DNA from: Candidatus Methanomethylophilaceae archaeon
GTDB lineage: Archaea > Thermoplasmatota > Thermoplasmata > Methanomassiliicoccales > Methanomethylophilaceae
Direction: 5' to 3'
Length of the DNA stretch: 8,277 nucleotides
NCBI GenBank assembly: GCA_017395275.1
Contig: JAFPVN010000341.1
Location: 1 to 8,277, forward strand
This document shows, piece after piece, positions 5,962 through 8,277 of this stretch (positions within the stretch are counted from its first letter, which is position 1; each line of letters starts with the position of its first letter). Under the pieces are notes generated by a model. That model searched no databases. It was not told the DNA's origin and saw only the letters and a list, made by a program, of their open reading frames with translations. A program made the translations under genes and the position numbers.

Positions 5962-6824
5962 TCTCCGAAGGCGGAACTCGCGCGGCCCTCTATGCGAGGG
6001 TCTCGACCGAAGAACAGGCGGAAGAGGGTTACTCCCTCGACGCCCAACTCGATGTCCTCAGGACGTACTGCGACATCCACGACCTGACGATCATGGAGGA
6101 GTTCGTGGACGACGGTTATTCCGGAAGGAACACGTCGCGTCCGGCATACAGGAGGATGTTCGACCCTGAGGTCCGTTCCACATGGGACGTACTGGTCGTC
6201 ATGAAGATGGACCGTATCCATAGGAACAGCCGCGAGTTCATGAACATGATGGACGACCTTTCGCGTCACCATCAGCAGTTCGTCTCCACGTACGACAAGA
6301 TCGACACCAGCACGGCCGTGGGAAGGTTCGTCATGGACATGATCCAGCGCCTAGCGCAGCTGGAGAGTGAACAGACAGGGGAAAGGACCTACATGGGCAT
6401 GCACCAGAAGGCGGAGGAGGGCAGCGGGATCCTCGGATTCAACGCACCCTTCGGATACGTCTTCGGGGAATCGGGTCTCGAAGTGCAGGAGGAGGAGGCG
6501 CCGGTGGTCAGGGAGATATTCTCATCCTACCTGTCGGGCGCCACCATGGACGAGATCGCCTACAGGCTCAACCGTTCGGGAAGCCTCACCAGACGCGGGA
6601 ACCCGTGGAACAAGTTCAACCTGCGCACAATCCTCCATAACACGGTATATGCAGGCTACCTCCACTGGGAGGACATCGTCTGGAAGGGCGATTTCGATCC
6701 GATAATCGATACGGATACGTTCGACAGGGCACAGGAGATGATGGCCGCGAGGATCCGCAATCCCAAGCACAGGCATTGCATCTCGCTGTCCGAACTGGGC
6801 TCATCCGACGCCGTCAAGGCGTGA
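5958..6824 (+). CDS. Serine site-specific recombinase, second of a tandem pair
   Basis: A 288-residue paralogue of the recombinase just upstream, sharing an ATGA stop/start overlap with it. The catalytic domain has Arg14 and Ser16 in YARVSTEEQ, Asp85, Arg86 and Arg89 in KMDRIHR, and 'LAQLESEQTGERT' in the long helix. The 'Recombinase' DNA-binding domain follows, with 'APFGYVFGESG' and 'LRTILHNTVYAGYLHWED', to about residue 262. A short tail of 26 residues, partly basic, ends the protein. As in its partner, the usual zinc ribbon and coiled coil are missing. The N-terminal halves of the two proteins are very similar (both have RAALY-x-RVSTEEQ and DRIHRNS), while the DNA-binding halves differ more, suggesting that each recognises a different half-site or site. 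No clear ribosome site precedes ATG 5958, so translation is probably coupled. It could function as a heteromer with, or separately from, the first. Confidence 0.92.
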   Translation: MISEGGTRAALYARVSTEEQAEEGYSLDAQLDVLRTYCDIHDLTIMEEFVDDGYSGRNTSRPAYRRMFDPEVRSTWDVLVVMKMDRIHRNSREFMNMMDDLSRHHQQFVSTYDKIDTSTAVGRFVMDMIQRLAQLESEQTGERTYMGMHQKAEEGSGILGFNAPFGYVFGESGLEVQEEEAPVVREIFSSYLSGATMDEIAYRLNRSGSLTRRGNPWNKFNLRTILHNTVYAGYLHWEDIVWKGDFDPIIDTDTFDRAQEMMAARIRNPKHRHCISLSELGSSDAVKA

Positions 6825-6836
6825 ACGACGTTCAAA

Positions 6837-6843
6837 TTATATA
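6837..6843 (+). promoter_or_regulatory. TATA box of the small membrane protein gene
   Basis: TTATATA at 6837-6843, preceded by AAA, with its centre 26 bases before the ATG at 6866. The predicted start site falls on or next to that ATG, so the transcript would be leaderless. The box sits only a few bases after the second recombinase gene. Confidence 0.6.
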
Positions 6844-6865
6844 CCGCATCGAAGATTGGCCGTAT

Positions 6866-6973
6866 ATGTCAAAGAAGAAGCAGGAACGCATGGTCAAGAT
6901 CGTGGCCATCCTTATAGTCGTTCTGTTCCTCGGTACCGCCATTGCAGTGGCCGTCTCCGAGCTCGTCAGCTGA
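6866..6973 (+). CDS. Small single-helix membrane protein, 35 residues, unknown function
   Basis: MSKKKQERMVKIVAILIVVL and a further hydrophobic stretch to about residue 30, ending SELVS. The basic N-terminus (KKK) followed by one long helix predicts a membrane protein with its N-terminus in the cytoplasm. I do not recognise the family; its layout resembles the many short KKK-plus-helix proteins seen across prokaryotes. A well-placed TATA box 26 bases upstream and the absence of a ribosome site point to a leaderless gene of its own, not a tail of the recombinase operon. The frame is open upstream to an ATG at 6776, but that extension overlaps the recombinase gene and reads as unstructured shadow. 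Its last eight bases overlap the 3' end of the convergent minus-strand gene. Confidence 0.5.
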   Translation: MSKKKQERMVKIVAILIVVLFLGTAIAVAVSELVS

Positions 6974-7820
6974 TCTTCGCCTGTATGGATTCGTACAGCG
7001 CCTGCGTCTCGGATTCGGTCGGCTGGTTGAAGGCGTAGTAGTAGCCCGAGACGGTCTTTATCACGATGCACGGGGCGCACGCGTCGTAGGAGGCCAGCTT
7101 GTACGTCCCCAGGGAGTTCCTGTAGGTTCCGCAGCTGACCCTGGTGTCATGGTATCCCGACGTCCTGCCGCCTCTGGAGAAGTCGTCGTCGACGTAGACG
7201 TCGCCGATGTCCGAGTACTTTATCGAAAATATCGCCATCGGTGCGTCGACGGATACCGCGTTCTCTCCCACTGTCACGTTGATGTCCGTCGTACCGGATG
7301 CAGATTCGGTGATGAGTATGGGCACCGCCACTATGGTGAACAGCAGCATGATGAAAACGCCCCAAACGAGCGTGGGACCCTTCGGCGCCAGCTTCCTGTC
7401 GCCTATGCGGGACCCGCTGATCACCCTAAACACGCCGACGAAGACGCAGGCGAAGCCGGCGAGCAGCAGGAGTATGAATCCGACGATGCCCCAGACGCCG
7501 GCCATTATCAGCGGTACGGCGCAGGCAATGATGGCCATCCCTATGGCCAGATGCAATCCCAGGATCGAGGACGCATATGTCTTCTGTTCCTCGTTCATCG
7601 TGTCCCATCTGGGTCCGTTGGTGTAGCTGGAACCGGTGCCGTTGGCCCACATGACTACGCCGACCGAGGAGATCACGCACATCAGCGGGCAGACTATGGT
7701 CGGCATGATGCCGGTCCCCCCGAACCCGATGTACTCGTAGATGAGAGCCATGCATATCGCGATGGCGACAGCGTCCGCGAGGATCACATGCTGCCAGCGT
7801 AGACGGTATCCCTCACCCAT
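6966..7820 (-). CDS. Multi-pass membrane protein with C-terminal PH-like (bPH_6-type) domain
   Basis: A 284-residue protein of unknown role. Hydrophobic helices lie at about 12-33, 39-59, 88-108, 110-133 and 150-170. A C-terminal soluble domain (about 178-284) follows, with beta-rich sequence, 'FSIKYSDIGDVYVDDD' and the ending 'CIVIKTVSGYYYAFNQPTES-ETQALYESIQ'. That ending closely resembles the strand-strand-helix end of bacterial PH domains (bPH_6), which in many genomes follow small membrane domains such as DUF3784. This assignment is from memory of the pattern. An extension to 7985 is open, but I chose ATG 7820 because a TATA box is centred 24 bases upstream on this strand, giving a leaderless transcript, and because a longer start would run into the tnpB gene. 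It converges on the small membrane protein gene and diverges from tnpB. Confidence 0.8.
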   Translation of the reverse strand: MGEGYRLRWQHVILADAVAIAICMALIYEYIGFGGTGIMPTIVCPLMCVISSVGVVMWANGTGSSYTNGPRWDTMNEEQKTYASSILGLHLAIGMAIIACAVPLIMAGVWGIVGFILLLLAGFACVFVGVFRVISGSRIGDRKLAPKGPTLVWGVFIMLLFTIVAVPILITESASGTTDINVTVGENAVSVDAPMAIFSIKYSDIGDVYVDDDFSRGGRTSGYHDTRVSCGTYRNSLGTYKLASYDACAPCIVIKTVSGYYYAFNQPTESETQALYESIQAKIS

Positions 7821-7839
7821 GGGACGTAATCGTAATACA

Positions 7840-7847
7840 GATATAAG
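7840..7847 (-). promoter_or_regulatory. TATA box of the minus-strand membrane protein gene
   Basis: On the minus strand this reads CTTATATC, with its centre about 24 bases before ATG 7820. It predicts transcription starting at or beside the start codon, and is the main reason for choosing that start. Confidence 0.55.
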
Positions 7848-7918
7848 AATCAGAAGTCCCATTGAAACCCTCTGAAAAATAGCGACCCGAAAGCAACTGG
7901 AAGAGAAGAAACTTAAAC

Positions 7919-7925
7919 TTAAATA
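7919..7925 (+). promoter_or_regulatory. TATA box of tnpB
   Basis: TTAAATA at 7919-7925, preceded by the purine-rich GAAGAAAC. A start site about 26 bases downstream, near 7948, leaves a leader of roughly 12 bases holding GGAGG (7949-7953), six bases before ATG 7960. Unlike its neighbours this gene therefore has a ribosome site. The left end of the transposon should lie between this promoter and the minus-strand gene, but I cannot place its boundary. Confidence 0.55.
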
Positions 7926-7959
7926 CGGCGGGAACGTAGAATAATACAGGAGGGATCGG

Positions 7960-8277
7960 ATGCCGCAGATGAGAACGGTCGTCATAAGACTATATCCGAA
8001 CAGGACGCAGGAGAAGGCGCTGTTGAAAACACTTGGTCACTGCTGTTTCCTGTACAACCATCTCCTCGAAACATGCAAGAAGGCACACGAGGACGGGCAG
8101 AAGCATCCCTCTGAATTCGATCTGAACAAGCACATTACCGATTTCAAGAAGGAACACACGGAACTGAAGGAGGTGTACTCGCAGGTGCTGACGAACGTGA
8201 GCACCAGGGTATCGTTGGCATTCGACGGTTTCTTCAGGCGCGTCAGGGAGAAGAAGGAGGAAGCCGGCTATCCAAGG
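7960..8277 (+). CDS. tnpB: TnpB (IS200/IS605 OrfB family) RNA-guided nuclease, N-terminal part, cut by window edge
   Basis: The first 106 residues are visible. They match the TnpB N-terminal helix-turn-helix region: 'RLYPNRTQEKALLKTLGHCC' (10-29) followed by FLYNHLLE corresponds to the family's 'RLYPTxxQxxxLxxxxGxxRxxYN', and 'LKEVYSQVLTNVSTRVSLAF' (69-88) with 'FFRRVREKKEEAGYPR' (91-106) corresponds to the conserved segment before 'KPGYPRFK'. TnpB is a miniature RNA-guided DNA nuclease, related to Cas12, encoded by IS200/IS605 elements. It uses an omega-RNA made from the element's right end. The RuvC active-site residues and zinc finger lie beyond the window, so activity cannot be judged. 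ATG 7960 is supported by GGAGG at 7949-7953 and a TATA box. A second ATG three codons later is possible. No tnpA transposase is visible upstream, so the element may lack its own transposase. Confidence 0.9.
   Translation, partial: MPQMRTVVIRLYPNRTQEKALLKTLGHCCFLYNHLLETCKKAHEDGQKHPSEFDLNKHITDFKKEHTELKEVYSQVLTNVSTRVSLAFDGFFRRVREKKEEAGYPR

Noticed and set aside
7821..7985. N-terminal extension of the minus-strand membrane protein
   Set aside because: It would overlap the tnpB start and its ribosome site, and the TATA box at 7840-7847 lies inside it. ATG 7820 fits a leaderless transcript.
1..8277. CRISPR array, tRNA or rRNA genes
   Set aside because: I saw no regularly spaced direct repeats, no tRNA cloverleaf or T-loop motif and no conserved rRNA stretches in the window.

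Overview
The window looks archaeal, most likely from a Methanomassiliicoccales-type methanogen or a related Thermoplasmata lineage. This is an inference. The basis is TATA boxes placed 24-30 bases before start codons (three genes), at least two apparently leaderless genes, GGAGGT-type ribosome sites inside operons, GC-rich genes with frequent AGG (Arg) and ATA (Ile) codons, and a gene set (BspA-like leucine-rich repeats, Sel1 repeats, serine recombinases, TnpB) common in gut-associated members of that group. No rRNA or tRNA marker is present to settle it.

Layout. Positions 1-285 hold no convincing protein gene but carry a dense chain of perfect hairpins ending in a 7-bp stem with a GTAA tetraloop. 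It is read as a structured RNA, possibly the omega-RNA/right end of an IS200/IS605 (TnpB) element that runs off the left edge. Positions 370-4854 are one tight forward operon: a secreted, membrane-anchored leucine-rich-repeat protein, a TagG/Wzm-type ABC exporter permease, and a TagH/Wzt-type ABC ATPase fused to a long Sel1-repeat tail. Spacing is 1 base, then a 1-base overlap. Positions 4855-5154 are an AT-rich non-coding stretch with terminator-like signals, repeated TTAAC-type motifs and an 18-bp imperfect palindrome next to a TATA box. Positions 5155-6824 encode two tandem, paralogous, short serine recombinases overlapping by 4 bases. Then come a 35-residue single-helix membrane protein, and on the minus strand a 284-residue multi-pass membrane protein with a C-terminal domain resembling bacterial PH domains. 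The window ends inside the N-terminal part of a tnpB gene.

How it fits together. The exporter pair would move a lipid-linked or other surface polymer across the membrane. The LRR protein would sit outside the cell on a C-terminal helix. The Sel1 tail on the ATPase offers a cytoplasmic protein-docking surface. The recombinase pair, the AT-rich flank and the TnpB-type material at one or both edges mark a mobile or accessory segment. The most unusual items are the Sel1-fused exporter ATPase in an LRR operon, the coupled recombinase pair with a palindrome in front of it, and the structured RNA at the left edge.
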